Shown piece by piece: positions 33,401 through 44,524 of a stretch of 64,000 nucleotides of DNA; position 1 is the first letter of the stretch; every line of letters begins with the position of its first letter. This DNA is from Trebouxia sp. TZW2008 (lineage: Eukaryota > Chlorophyta > Trebouxiophyceae > Trebouxiales > Trebouxiaceae). A program made the position numbers and the translations under genes. Where the stretch lies: assembly GCA_002118135.1 (NCBI GenBank), contig BDIU01000399.1:62204-126203 (forward strand), read 5' to 3'. The notes under the pieces were generated by a model. That model made no database searches. It saw nothing but the letters and a program-made list of their open reading frames with translations, and had not been told where the DNA came from.

Positions 33401-35902
33401 TGGCTCATCCACCCACCCACCAAGTGCAGCTACCACAGCTGACTGGCAAAGGCCGCCTGTGAGCCACATTAAACGCAGTGCTTGGTCTGCAGCAGCTCAT
33501 GCGCTCAATGCAGAGCTCCTTGCTGCAATAGCTGGCCAAGAAGCAGCCCCCCTGAGCAACAATCAACAAGATAACATAGCTGACAGGCAAGGGCCGTCTG
33601 CAAACCACAGTCACCAGAGTGCTGAGCCAGCTGTAGGTTCTGAGATGCAGGCAGTCCTCCTTGCTGCAACAGCTGGCCAAGAAGCAGCGCCCATCACCAA
33701 CAATGGACAAGCTGACATAGTAAACAGGCCTAGGCAAGGGGCGTCTGCAGCAGATCACGAGTTCTCTGAAGGGCTCGTTGCTGAAGCAAATGGCCAAGAT
33801 GCAGCGTCCATAGGAGGCAACAGCCAAGCTGACACAGCTGATAGGCAAGGGCCGTCTGCAAACCACAATCACCACAGTGCTGAGCCAGCAGTAGATGTCG
33901 AGATGCAGGCAGCCCTCCTTGCTGCAACAGCTGGCCAAGACGCGACGCCTGTGGGCAGCAATGGACCAGCTGCAGATGCTGGAGGTCTGCTGCCAAATGC
34001 TGGTGTTGCACCTGGCCAAGCACTTGACTCCACAACAAGACGCCTTGATGCTATGTTGGCAGTTCTGCGCGAGTCAACTGCTGAAGCAAACAGGTTATAT
34101 GACACGCTGGCAAGAAGTGCCATTCACAATCAGTCACCCTCAGTCTTGGCGCAGCACACACCATCAACTGAGACAGCCAAAGCAGCAACTAGACCTGCAA
34201 TACCGGTGGAGAGCAATGAAGATCTGACAGGTGTTGTACAATTTCATCATCCTGTCGATCTGCTGTTTTGGATGTGCTGTCTTTTCCAAGCTGTCAAACT
34301 GCCTTTGTGATTGCAAAAGAAGCGCTGACCTTGTTGACCACATTTTGCACAACATGATTCAGTTGAATGCATTATTCTATGTCACCCAGGAAGTCAAACC
34401 TAGGCCTGTTGTACAACACCTGTTGACCTTCTTTGTGCATGTATGTAGGGCATCTGGAGCAAGGTGATCTTCCAGGGGCATCAAGCTCCTTATCGTTCAC
34501 TTCTGCTGCATCAAGCTTTGATAACACAGATGTCAACTCACCCCCAGCTGCCTCAGATGCCACCGCCATGCTGCTGACACCACCCACAGAACATTCCGGA
34601 GCACTGCAGTCACAAGATCAGGATACTTTAGCTTCCACGCCTACACCGCTATCTGATGGACTGTCCGCTCTGCAGCTGTTGCGTGCAATGGCAGCCCTAG
34701 CTGTGCTTGAGCTGGTATGGCCTGCACCTGCCAGAGGCAGTGGCAACAACGCTGTGGCATCCAACAGCATTGTGACAGAATCCAACAGTGTTGTGGCAGA
34801 ATTCAACAGCATTGTGGCAGAATCTGAGGCAAGCACAGTCAGGCAGACTGATGGTGGTCTTGTGGCGCCTGCTGTTGCAACAGCAACTCAGCATACCTCA
34901 ACCCAGACTGGCGCCCAAGTTGATAATGACTGTCCACGCCTTGAGATGAATCTCAGGATGCAAAGGCGGCTTGCCCGTGTTAGACCACCTGGCACGTATG
35001 TCTCTGAACCCCGACTGGTGCGCAGCATGCCTGTCACAGCTGTCCGTAGAGGCGCAGTTCTGCCGAGACTGCCCGTCCCAGATGTCTATGGACCTGCACT
35101 GCCCAGATTGCCTGTTGCAGACGTCTCTGGACACGCAGATCCGCCCAGACTGCCTGTCACAGATGCCTCTAGACCCACACTGGTGCCCAGACAGCCTGTC
35201 ACAGACGTGTGTGGAGACACAGCATTGCCCAAGCTGCCTGTCACAGATATCTCCAGAGACACAACTCCGCCCAGACTGCCTGTCGCAGATGTGCCTACAG
35301 ACACAATTGCGCCCAGTCTGCCTGTCACAGCTGTCCACACAGACACAGTCGCGCCCAGACTGCTTGTCACAGATGCGCCCAGACTGCCTGTCACAGATGT
35401 CTCCAGAGATACACTGGTGTCCAGATTGCCTGTCACAGATATCTCTGGAGACACAGATGCACCCAGACTGCCTATCACAGATGTGCCTCAGGACACGCGT
35501 TTGCCCAGACTGCTTGCCGCAGATCTCTCTAGAGACACAGATGCGCTCAGACTGCCTGTCACAGCTGTCCCTATAGACACAAGTCTGCCCAGACAGCCTG
35601 TCACAGATGTCTCTAGACCCACAGTGCTGCCCACAGCATCAAATGGCAACCCCACTGTCAGCAGATCAAGCTCAGCTGTACCAGATGCTGCTTCTGACCC
35701 TCAGACCTCAATGCAGCAGCCCAACAGTGTTGTGAGCCCTCATTCAACACAAGAACAACAGACAGCAGCTGCAGGACCTTCTCACAGTACACATGAGAGG
35801 ACTGCGCACGCTGCCACAATCAGACGCTTATTGCCATTCTGGCGTCGCCAGTGGGCCCGCATCATCAAAAAGCAGAATTCAGCTCAGCGTCAGGATCGCT
35901 GA
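30470..35902 (+). CDS. ZNF598/Hel2-like RING and C2H2 protein with giant repetitive tail (copy A)
   Basis: The family are E3 ubiquitin ligases that mark collided ribosomes. Six exons: 30470-30865, 30932-31045, 31299-31583, 31861-32072, 32402-34230, 34449-35902, in phase, 1429 aa. Residues 10-120 are an acidic repeat (DAEESE-like). A C3HC4 RING spans about 124-164: CLLC, then GRCNHQDICAEC, then CPLC. Next come WCPKIYFTQDYY, CSICDAQ with HMMTEHSRCLCLVC, TCQICKVAFFDIDCWFQH and HPFCRGCDAVF, the zinc-finger series of Hel2. About 1090 residues of low-complexity sequence follow: Ala/Thr-rich with recurring ADRQ, a block repeat of about 48 aa, and a 14-aa repeat (LPVTDVSRDT-like) near 1138-1343. The basic end is RRQWARIIKKQ. 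The tail is unlike known members, so its role is open. Confidence 0.78.
30530..30835 (+). repeat. Acidic coding repeat, copy A
   Basis: About ten imperfect units of roughly 30 bp centred on GATGCTGAAGAGTCTGAG encode runs such as DAEESE and ETSTDAEE. The same repeat is at about 37078-37345 in copy B with different unit order, so it has been reshuffled since the duplication. Confidence 0.85.
33505..33950 (+). repeat. Three coding repeats of about 145 bp in copy A
   Basis: Units near 33515, 33660 and 33800 each encode a LLAATAGQEAAP-like start, a DIADRQGPSANH-like middle and a SAEPAV..EMQA end, about 48 residues per unit. The middle unit is most diverged (NRPRQGASAADHE). Confidence 0.75.
35026..35640 (+). 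repeat. 42 bp coding minisatellite, about 15 units
   Basis: Units built on CCCAGACTGCCTGTCACAGA encode 14 residues of the form LPVTDVSRDTxxPR. One unit is shortened to 8 codons. The unit length is a multiple of three and stops are rare, so a second plus frame (34971-35576) and stretches of the minus strand are also open; these are not separate genes. Confidence 0.9.
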
Positions 35903-37006
35903 GTATCAGCAACTCTAGTGCGGGCGCTCGTGCAGGTATTGTTATCACCGCCCTGAGCTGCCTTGCATATCGTGGTCGCATTGCACATCACCCCACATAT
36001 TGCTGCTGTGATGACTGGAATGACAGCTCTCTTGATCGATGTTGCATCCTTGCTGTTGTCATGTGATCAGGCAATTTAGCTCCCTTGCAACGCCCATGGC
36101 TGCTGATACAATGCATCAAATTAGCCCGTCCACCATCACCGACTCCCAAGCTGCAGCCCTGACAGTGCACCAATCCATATGCCTTGTGATGCTTGTGGGT
36201 GGAGGCGTTGAGAGATATGTGTGTTTTGCAGGGGCTCAAAGAGACAGAGATACACCATGGCGTCATCATGTTGACATACCTGAGTTGGTTGAAAAGTCCT
36301 ATTGCTGTGTTGTGAGCTCACCTGTAAAGCTTTGATGGGGATGGCGTTGAATCAATCACCATGCTTGCATTGCTTCACTTGTGTGAAGGAATGTGTTTTC
36401 AGGCCCTGTGGCATCCCAAAATGCTTGTTGACAATTTCATCATTGCGTTTGTTGCAAACATTGATCTAAGAATGCGTTTGATGATGCATATTACATTCAT
36501 TACAATTCATGGCTTCAAATCAATTACATCCCGAGTTGTACAGCTTGTGCATTGTATGAGTTGACACTTTGCGTGACTGCATCAGCCACGGGTTTCTGCT
36601 TTTGTTGCCACGCTAAAGTTCAGGACGATGTACAGACGCACCTGGTGGTCAATGTGTTAGATTACTTGCAGGCTGGCCAGCTGGTCATGAGGCATGCTCC
36701 ATCATATCCCATCGAGCATGACATTGTGGCAAATGCTTCTTATCAACAGGCCGCCGCATCTGAAGCACAGCATATCATCGGGCAACTACTGAATAGCGTG
36801 GCATCCAGCGTGGCAACAGAATGTGCTGTACAGCAAGTGTGGCCAACAGCCTTGGTCTGCTCCAGGGTTTGATAGGTCAGTGTTGCAAATCAAGCTCGTG
36901 CACAATGGGAAGTCAGCATAGTAACTGTGTCCACGCGCTGGATGAGCATCCCTGCAATGCCGGACAAACAAGTATAGACTACTGAAACTACATTACACCT
37001 TTGCCT
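35903..37006. other. Spacer between the two Hel2-like copies
   Basis: The first 430 bp match the region after copy B (about 40410-40790) and the last 620 bp match the region before copy A, so the duplication junction lies near 36330-36390. No independent gene is seen. The open frame at 36552-36872 has no recognisable content. Confidence 0.6.
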
Positions 37007-40000
37007 ATGACGAAAACGAGCGGCGATCAAATAGACCGCCGGCTCGTTGAGGAGATCACGTCTGATCACGAGACCTCATCAGACGCTGAAGAGTCTGAGA
37101 TAGCTACAGATGCTGAAGAATCTGAGACGTCAACAAGTGCTGAAGAATGGGAGGCTTTATCAGATGCTGAAGAAGGCGTTTCCTCGGATGCTGACGAAGC
37201 CGAGACGTCATCAGATGCTGAAGAGTCTGAGACTTTAACAGAGGCTGAAGATTCATGCGCTGAAGAATCTGAAACTTCATCAGATGCTGATCAGTCTGAT
37301 TCTTCGACAGATGCTGATGTTGCCGAATGTTTATGGCATGCTCAAGAGTCCGGGAGCCTGTGCCTTCTCTGTTGCGAGCCAATCAAGGTATTTTTATGTT
37401 GTACTTGCCAACATGCTGCTTGATCGATGTGTTGATACTTGCTGGCTGTGCAGGTGCTTGCCATTGGCAGGTGCAGCCATCAAGACATCTGTGCAGAGTG
37501 TATGGTGCACATGTTCTTGCTTTACAAGGACTTCCACTGCCCTCTTTGTAAAACGCGGCTCAACAAGGTAGCGGCAGAACGCTCTCCTGCCTGTACAGAA
37601 TGGTGTCACAGTTGTTGACTACAATAGGTTGCTTGTAGCAGGCATGTGCTCAATATTGCTTCTAGCTTCTGCAATTGATTGAAACAATATGACACACATC
37701 ACAGGGCATTGTCTGTTGCAAGGTCTGTCTGCTAGTCGTACATGTAGCCGTACGTCTGACACACATGAAGCCATACCTTGACTGATCATGCGTCGCTTCT
37801 CGCACTTTGGCATTGTACAGCTGATTTCTGCGATTGTATATATGCAGGTGGTCATTACGCCTCGGCGTGAAAAGCTTACTGTCAACTGGTCGCAAATGGT
37901 TGATGGCTCCACTAAGCTGTGGTTCAGTTCAAAATGGTGCCCCAAGCTTTGCTTCACAGACGACTACTATCCTTGGGGCATGCAGCCCTTGCATATATAC
38001 TTCAGACAGCTGACAGCCAGAGCTTGCAGCATTTGTGATGCGCAAGCACAGTGGCGCTTTGACAACAATGCCGCTCTGGTAGACCATATGATGACAGAGC
38101 ACAGTCGCTGCCTTTGCCTCATATGTCTGGCCACCCCTAACACTGCACACAACCAGACAACATGGCCATGCTATCCTCTCTTTCATCGCTGGCATGACGA
38201 AGCGAAAGCGCAAGTTTGTGACACTCAACACTGGCATGCAGCTGAAAGTTTTCTGCTGCTGCTTACGTTACAAGTGTTAGTGCCCCTAAGTTTGCTCAAA
38301 TCTTTTACAGAGCCAGTGCATTCTTTGCGCAGCATCATTTGCGTTTGTTTCACTATGGCATAGACTGCCTTAACTTGATGGATATATAGTCATTGGCACT
38401 GTACGGCACATGTGATCAGCCTGGTTGGCTGGCTAAAGCATCTGAAAGGACTCGTTCTCATTCACCTGGTATTGCACAATGCCAGGATCTTGCCCGCAGC
38501 ATATGGTCTTGACACTTCTGATTTATCCCTTGTTTCTGCAGGACGCTCTTCCTTTCCCCTCAGGCTGCCAACTTACACGGCTGAGAGTCTCAGTCACCAC
38601 CTAGATGCACAGCACCAAACCTGCCAAATATGCAAGGTTGCCTTCTTTGACATTGACTGCTGGTTTCAGCATGTCAGGGTTCAGCATCCCTTCTGCCGAG
38701 GATGTAGCGCTGTCTTCAGAACTGAAGAGGAGCTAGCTCAGCACCACAGGTATGGCAGAACACTCACCTTTTTGCATCAGCAATTTTCTGTGATGGGATG
38801 CTGAGTTACTCATGGGAATTTTGCATTGTTTACCCGGTCAATGCTGGCACAGCTCTCGCACATGATGTGTAGTCTTGGTTCTGGAATAGATACACCTCTT
38901 TGTGCCAAATGCATTTTGTTCTCTCGCACCTTTTTGTGCAAGTTGCATGTACTGCTGAAGGATCCATGGCGTAATGGAGCAAACAGTTGCACGCCTGAAG
39001 TCCTGCATCATGAGCTTGTGTAAACAATCTTAAACAATATGGCTTTCTGATCATAAGTTATGCATTGTGTGCAGTTTGCAGCAGACCTCACAAGAACAGC
39101 CAAACACCACAGCACAGGCATCAAGCGCAGTCAACCGAGCAGCAGCAGCTGTGAGAACCAATCAAGCTGAAATTGTGAGGGTGGGGCCTAATGAAGACTC
39201 TGTTCAAGCAGCCAGAGGAGCTGAAAGACAATCAGCCTCTGCAGATAGCACTGCACATGCAGCAGATGCTAGCTCACCAGCAGGCCATGCAGACACAACA
39301 GCTGACAGACAGGAATTGTCTGCAAACAGCACTGTACAGCCAACTAACTTGCCAGATGCTAGTTCATCAGCAGCCACAGCAGCTGACCGACAGAGCTTGT
39401 CAGTCGCTGTTACACCGGCAGCGCACACAGTCATAATAGCTGACAGACAGGGATCTTCTGCAAATAGCACTACGCAGGCAGCAGTTGTGGCACCAGCTGC
39501 TACTACACTGGCAGCACAAGCAAGCAGAACAGATGACAGACAGCAAGCTGTTGGGAGCACTGATGCAGAGGCAGCCCTGGCTGTGCTTGAACTGGTACGA
39601 CCTGCACCTGCCAGAGCCCCCACCACTAGCATTGTGGCAGGTTCTGAACTCAACACACTCAGCCAGACTGCTGGTGACTTTACAGCTTCTGGCATTGCTC
39701 CTGCCTCTCAGCACGCCATAGCTCAGACTGGCAGCCAAGCAGACTGTGATTTCTTGCGCTTGCTTCAGATGAACATCAGGTTGTTAGCAGAGGCAAAGGC
39801 ATCAACATTTCCGTAGAGAATCGCAGAACCTTGTGGAGTATATCTCATCATTTGAGATGTTCTCTTCTGTTTAGATCATATTGAAGTATATTCTTTATTG
39901 AATCGAATGAAATATAGCCGTGTCGCCAATGAGATGCTATTGCGTCGTTTATCAATGGAGAGGGCTGTCACAGATGTCTGTAGAAACATGATGCCCACAC

Positions 40001-40407
40001 TGCGTGTCACAGATGTCTCCAGAGTCCGAGGTCTACCCAGACTGCCTGTCAGAAATGTCTCCAGAGCCACAAATCTGCCCAGACTGCCTATCAGAAATGT
40101 CTCTGTACCCACTCTGGGACCCACAACAGCTGTTCTCGACCCCCCTGTCAGCATAACTAGCTCAGCTGTGCCAAATGCTAATTCTGACCCTCAGACCTCA
40201 ACATGGCAGCCCGGCAGTGCTGTCAGCCCTGCCCATGCTCAAGTACAACAGTCAACAACTACAGAACCCTCGCGTAGCATTCATGCGTGGACTGTGCACC
40301 CTGGCACAATCAGGCATATGCGGCAGTGTGTGTGGTGGTTGGGTATGGAAAGAACAGTGATCACTTCTTCGCCCAGAACTTCTGAACATCAGCAGCTTCA
40401 GTGCTGA
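37007..40407 (+). pseudogene. ZNF598/Hel2-like paralogue, copy B, probably decayed
   Basis: Exons matching copy A: 37007-37387 (acidic leader and first RING cysteines), 37454-37567 (GRCSHQDICAEC then CPLC), 37848 to about 38132 (zinc fingers), 38542-38749, 39075-39816. RING and finger cysteines are kept. The donor that ends the third exon in copy A (TTGGAG then GTGATC at 31583) is replaced here by CTGGCC then ACCCC, so the correct join to the fourth exon is lost; reading on meets a stop at 38363. The tail is internally deleted: sequence matching exon 5 of A runs straight into sequence matching exon 6, and stops at 39816. A remnant of the 14-residue repeat and the C-terminus follows to 40407. 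It could instead be a short expressed RING protein, which splice data would settle. Confidence 0.65.
38346..38442 (+). mobile_element. Short interspersed element, copy 2, in an intron of Hel2-like copy B
   Basis: Matches about 4814-4912 over roughly 95 bp (TTTCACTATG, ATATAGTCATTGGCAC, GGCACATGTGAT, TTGGCTGGCTAAAGCAT). The corresponding intron of copy A (31584-31860) lacks it, so it inserted after the gene duplication or was lost from A. Confidence 0.65.
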
Positions 40408-41370
40408 GATCCCTCTAGGTATTGTCATCACCGCCCTGAGCTGCCTTGCATCTTGTAGTTGCAATGCACATTGCACCTCATATTGCTGCTCTGATGGCTG
40501 GAATGGTACCTTGGCTAATTGTTGCATCTTTGCTGTTGTCATTTGATCACGGCAATTCAGCTCCCTTGCAATGCCCATGGCTGCTGATTCAATACATCAA
40601 ACTAGCTTGTCCACCACCACTGACTCACAAGCTGCAGCCCCAGCAGTGCACCAAATGATATGGCAAATGATGCCAGTGGAGACATTGAGCCATATGTGTT
40701 TTGCAGGGTCTCAAGGAAACAGATGTGCACCACGAAGACGTACCTGAGGTCGTGGCAAAGTTCTAATGCTGTAACATGAGGCAACCTGCTGGGACGGAGC
40801 AAGCTCTATTGCAACCTGATGTACAAATTTTCAAAGTTTGCAGAGCCGCAATTTCTTAAAGTCCGGTTGTCATTCTGTGAATCATTTCTGGAGCTTGGCC
40901 TGATAAGTCTGGAAACAATGACCCTGCTTACATTGTTTCAACTGTTTGTATGTTACAATATACAGGATTTGACATGAAGATATAGACACTCTGAGTCAGT
41001 GTCAACACAATCCTGTAATCACAAGTGCATTACATATAAGCAGTGCGAAAACTCATTGAAGCAGATTACCACTGGCTTGGCTAAATCTGTGCATACTGTG
41101 TGTTATCTAGAGTTTGGCAGGCGCACGTTTGATAGCACTTGTACCTTCGAGAGCGCCTCTGACAGACGCCAACAGATGCAATGTGGCAAACTGCACGGAC
41201 GCCATAGCAAACGCGCTTTGACCGGGCTGCAGCATATTTGCAATGCCGTTGCGATGCCATCACCAGCTTGATCATCCAATCACCGACTAATTGCAAAGTG
41301 GCTCGAACTGTCTGACAGCTACTCCTTTCCGCTGCACGAAATCTCTGATGTGCTGAAGCTGATCCAAGCG
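40408..41370. other. Spacer between the Hel2-like pair and the transporter
   Basis: The first 380 bp are the copy of 35930-36330 and contain no gene. The rest, to the transporter start, shows no exon pattern and presumably holds the transporter promoter. Confidence 0.5.
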
Positions 41371-43114
41371 ATGGCGACACAGCAAGAGGCAGACGACTTA
41401 CAGCAGCTGCTGTTGAGCCCGTCAGACCATAACGAACCCACAAACGACGCGCCAAGTAGCGAAATCGTCGTTCCGGATCAAGCACCACCTGGCAGCAGTC
41501 CGAGAGAAGCAGGTGAGTGCATGCATGTACTGTGTCAACACGAAACTGATCGCACTCGTTGAAGCTTGCAATGCATATCAGGCTCAGGTGATGTCGAGTC
41601 AGCTGGCGACAAGCATATTTCAGCCCCGCATGAGGGCACCCACTGGGCCTTCACGACGTTCCTGTTGCTTGCGGACATGTTTGGCTTGGGGACATTGACA
41701 CTGCCAGCAGACTTTGCCAGACTAGGCTGGGCTGTTGCCTTGCCGGTAGTGGTCATTTGTGCAGCAGGCATGGTCTACTCAGGCGTGCTATTCGGCCGCC
41801 TAGCCAGTCATCTTTCATCTTGTCGAGCATTTGACCAGCTTGGCGCAGCAGCGTTTGGAGCTAATGGCAGGCGAATGGTGTACGCAACAGTCTATCTGAC
41901 GATCCTGTTTGAGCCAGTCATCTTCCACCTGACATGCATGGAGAGCCTTCAGCAGATGCTGTATTCTGCCAAGGTGTCACAGCTGGCAGCGGGCAGCATT
42001 GTAGCTCTTCTCATCTTTCCCTTAGGCCTCATGCAAGGAATTGAGGAAATCTCAGCTCTAGCAACACTAGGCACTGTTGGCATGCTCATAGCAGTTGCCA
42101 CTGCCACCTTCAAGCTGTGGACACTGCGAGTCGTTGACATCACGCCGACGGAGGTGGTGCATAGGGGCCATTTCAACACTACATTAGTGGCCATCATGGA
42201 TCTGGTACGGCATCAACACCTTCTGCTGCAGTAACTGCTGGTTTGTTGAAAAGCGCTTCGCGTACATCATGTCACACAGCATGGCACTTGGTCCTGTGCG
42301 CCATCTCAAACATGCAATCTGCCTTCCCTGTTTGCTTACATGAGTCAGCTCATTCCAGTTGTTGGTCATTGCAATAAACCCAAACAATTGGTTCACAGAG
42401 AGGTCTAAAAGGTTTAGTAAGTTGCCTTGCAGCCACTGAGTCAAGACAGCTGCAGCAATGCTAAAGTGCTGCTGTATGCTGCAGGTGTTCACATATGGTG
42501 GTCAGGTTAACTGGATGCGTTACATCACAGGCATGCGCCAAAGGTCTCAATTCAAGTATGCTGCTGGTGCCACAAGCGCCTTCATGACAGTACTATACAT
42601 CATCATGGGCGCTGTGGGCTACTACCGCTTAGGCAGTGTCTTTGACTTCTCTAGGCCTGTCACGTCCATATTGCCTCATGATGCATGGAACGTAGTCATG
42701 AATGCAGGTGTTTTCGTCCACTGCATCTTTGCCTATCAGATCAATCTGAATGTATGGGCGGATATGGTCCTACATGTTGTCATGCCGCATAGAAACAATG
42801 CAACAGCACACAGAACACGGACAGGGCGTCTCACCTGGGCCCTGGTTATTGTTATCGGCGTCGCCTTTTCATTTGTGATCTCAGTGTCTTTTCCTTTCTT
42901 CAGCATTGTGATGGCCTTGATTGCATCTATTGGAGACCTGGCGGCTGCATATGCGCTGCCCGCCATGTTCAATCTGAAACTGTTTGGGGACAGGCTGCCT
43001 TTGTGGGAAAAGCTTGTTTGCTACATTATCACTCCAGTCTCTTTGGTGTTGTCTGCGCTTGGTGTTTACTCATCGCTGGCCTCCCTGATTCATGAGTTTT
43101 GGCAGCGACATTAA
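41371..43114 (+). CDS. Amino acid/auxin permease family (AAAP) transporter
   Basis: Integral membrane transporter of amino acids or related solutes by proton coupling in this family; substrate not deducible. Three exons: 41371-41512, 41582-42204, 42485-43114, giving 464 aa in phase. The ATG at 41371 opens an acidic cytosolic leader of about 65 residues (QQEADDLQQLLLSPSD). The first helix has the family motif FLLLADMFGLGTLTLPADFA. Further segments include ALPVVVICAAGMVYSGVLFG, GSIVALLIFPLGLMQ, MDLVFTYGGQVNWMRYI, ALVIVIGVAFSFVISVSF and PVSLVLSALGVYSSLASLI, about ten to eleven helices. Leader and length fit plant vacuolar (AVT-like) members, but the branch is uncertain. Confidence 0.88.
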
Positions 43115-43922
43115 CTAAAAGCATCACAAGGCTACTTTGTAGGGCAGCCAATTCTTTTACAGACCAGTGGGTTTACATTCCTGTTGCAGAATCTGATCTC
43201 TAGAGTGCAGGCTGTCCATTGTTTCAGTAGTTCATGTCAGCTGGGCACAGACTGATTGCAGCACTCCCGCAATCAGCATGCTCTCAACAAACAAGCTGGG
43301 ATTTCATGCAATTAATCGCGCAGCTGACGCTACTGTGTGCGCATCATCTGGTGTCTGTATGCGCAAGCTGCCAGTGCCATGCATCGCGTTGTCGTGCTAG
43401 TTGATCTGTCCTTGCATGATATTGCCATCAACATATTCTGTTTTTCCTGGTTTGGCACAGCCCAGCAGGCTGCATATTGTGCATTTGCGATAAGCTACAG
43501 TAGTATCTGTCGATCCTGCTGACTGCTGCACGGTGTTGAGAGCTGCCTGCACATCCTTGCAAGATCTTCTAGAACAGGATAATTTCTGCTTGCCAGACTG
43601 TCAACTTGATGCAGTGTCATGTGCGGCACACATTCAAATCGTTGAGCCATGTGGACTACTGCATATAAGGATATGCATATGCAGCTGACTTGCGAGCCTA
43701 AACCGCATATTTCTTATGTTTGCAGGACATCATGATAACCAAAACCGCTACATCAAATTGTGTGAATCTCGTCTACTTCTGAAAACAGCACAGCACAGCA
43801 CCATAGAAGCTGTGCAAATGCCTGTCAATGAAGCAAAATCGGTTGCACAGATTGCAAGACTTTATGGAGGCTGAAATTTCTGTATTTTGACGCAGGACAG
43901 ACTTTGTGCTTGAAGCAGCAGA
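43115..43922. other. Convergent spacer
   Basis: About 800 bp between the transporter stop and the stop of the minus-strand plastid protein gene. It has A/T-rich and pyrimidine stretches but no exon pattern; expected to hold two 3' ends. Confidence 0.5.
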
Positions 43923-44423
43923 TTAAAATTTGGCAACAATCTCTGGGCTTTGAGTGTCCAGAGGCTGCATGTCAGGCAAGAATGATCGAGAAAAGGTAAA
44001 GAAAAGGGACCCTCCAAACAGTACCTGCACGTGCGATAACAACAGGAGTGAGTCTTTTGGTCATGGGTCCAATCCCACCAGTAAAAGTCACACTAATTGC
44101 GCAGGTTTGCAACTTACAATCAGCAGCGCCCATGTGACAATGGTTCCAGCTAGCCCTAGTTTTGGGACTTCATTGTCTGCTCCTTCATCTGCTAGCTTTG
44201 TTTTGCTGACCTCTGGCCTGACATCATTTTGACTGCTGCTCTGGTTATTTTGATCCTCGCTACTGGCTGAACATCGATGTCGGAGTCGTGTACTCTGTGG
44301 CAAGTTCCGTATGGATGCCACACGTGCAACTCCGCCCGGCCGCTGATGCAGCGATCTTGCAAGCTTAATACGGGCTGCGTTAGGCAATGCACATGACCTA
44401 CTACATCCAGCAACTTGTTGCAT
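43923..44423 (-). CDS. Small plastid-targeted membrane protein, function unknown
   Basis: Two exons (44118-44423 and 43923-44024) join in phase to give 135 aa. The first 50 residues are rich in Arg, Ser and Ala with almost no acids (SLHQRPGGVARVASIR), as in chloroplast transit peptides. A Ser/Asn/Asp-rich stretch follows, then one hydrophobic segment across the intron (GLAGTIVTWALLI joined to VLFGGSLFF) and a short polar tail ending SPEIVAKF. I do not recognise a family. Plastid location is inferred from composition. The ATG at 44423 was chosen as the first in frame after a stop-containing region; it lies 101 bp from the start of the divergent coiled-coil gene. Confidence 0.65.
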
Positions 44424-44524
44424 ATTCAAGACAATTCAGTGACAATGAATGCGTGCCTGCACAGTGCGTGCTCGATCGGGTCGCGCTGCGCTTCTCGTTG
44501 CACCACAAGGTTCGCAGGTTCATC
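44424..44524. promoter_or_regulatory. Short divergent promoter region
   Basis: About 100 bp separate the proposed starts of the minus-strand plastid protein and the plus-strand coiled-coil gene. Control elements probably overlap both 5' regions. No motif was identified; the plus-strand start may shift this interval. Confidence 0.35.

Larger units (their letters stand above)
29840..36330 (+). repeat. Tandem gene duplication, unit A
   Basis: Left unit of a direct duplication. Upstream flank, all early exons and downstream flank are recognisable in unit B (about 36390-40790). For example 36075-36170 matches 40555-40650, sharing GCCCATGGCTGCTGAT. Unit A is longer because its C-terminal coding repeats are far more expanded. 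Confidence 0.85.
36390..40790 (+). repeat. Tandem gene duplication, unit B
   Basis: Right unit of the duplication described for 29840-36330. It has an interspersed element in its third intron, a shorter Ala/Thr-rich region, only four to five of the 14-residue units, and an A/T-rich stretch at 39820-39960 not found in unit A. Confidence 0.85.

Noticed and set aside
34971..35576. Open frame of 201 codons overlapping the Hel2-like tail in another frame
   Set aside because: It is a by-product of the 42 bp repeat, whose length is a multiple of three; the other frame continues an in-phase exon chain with a RING domain.
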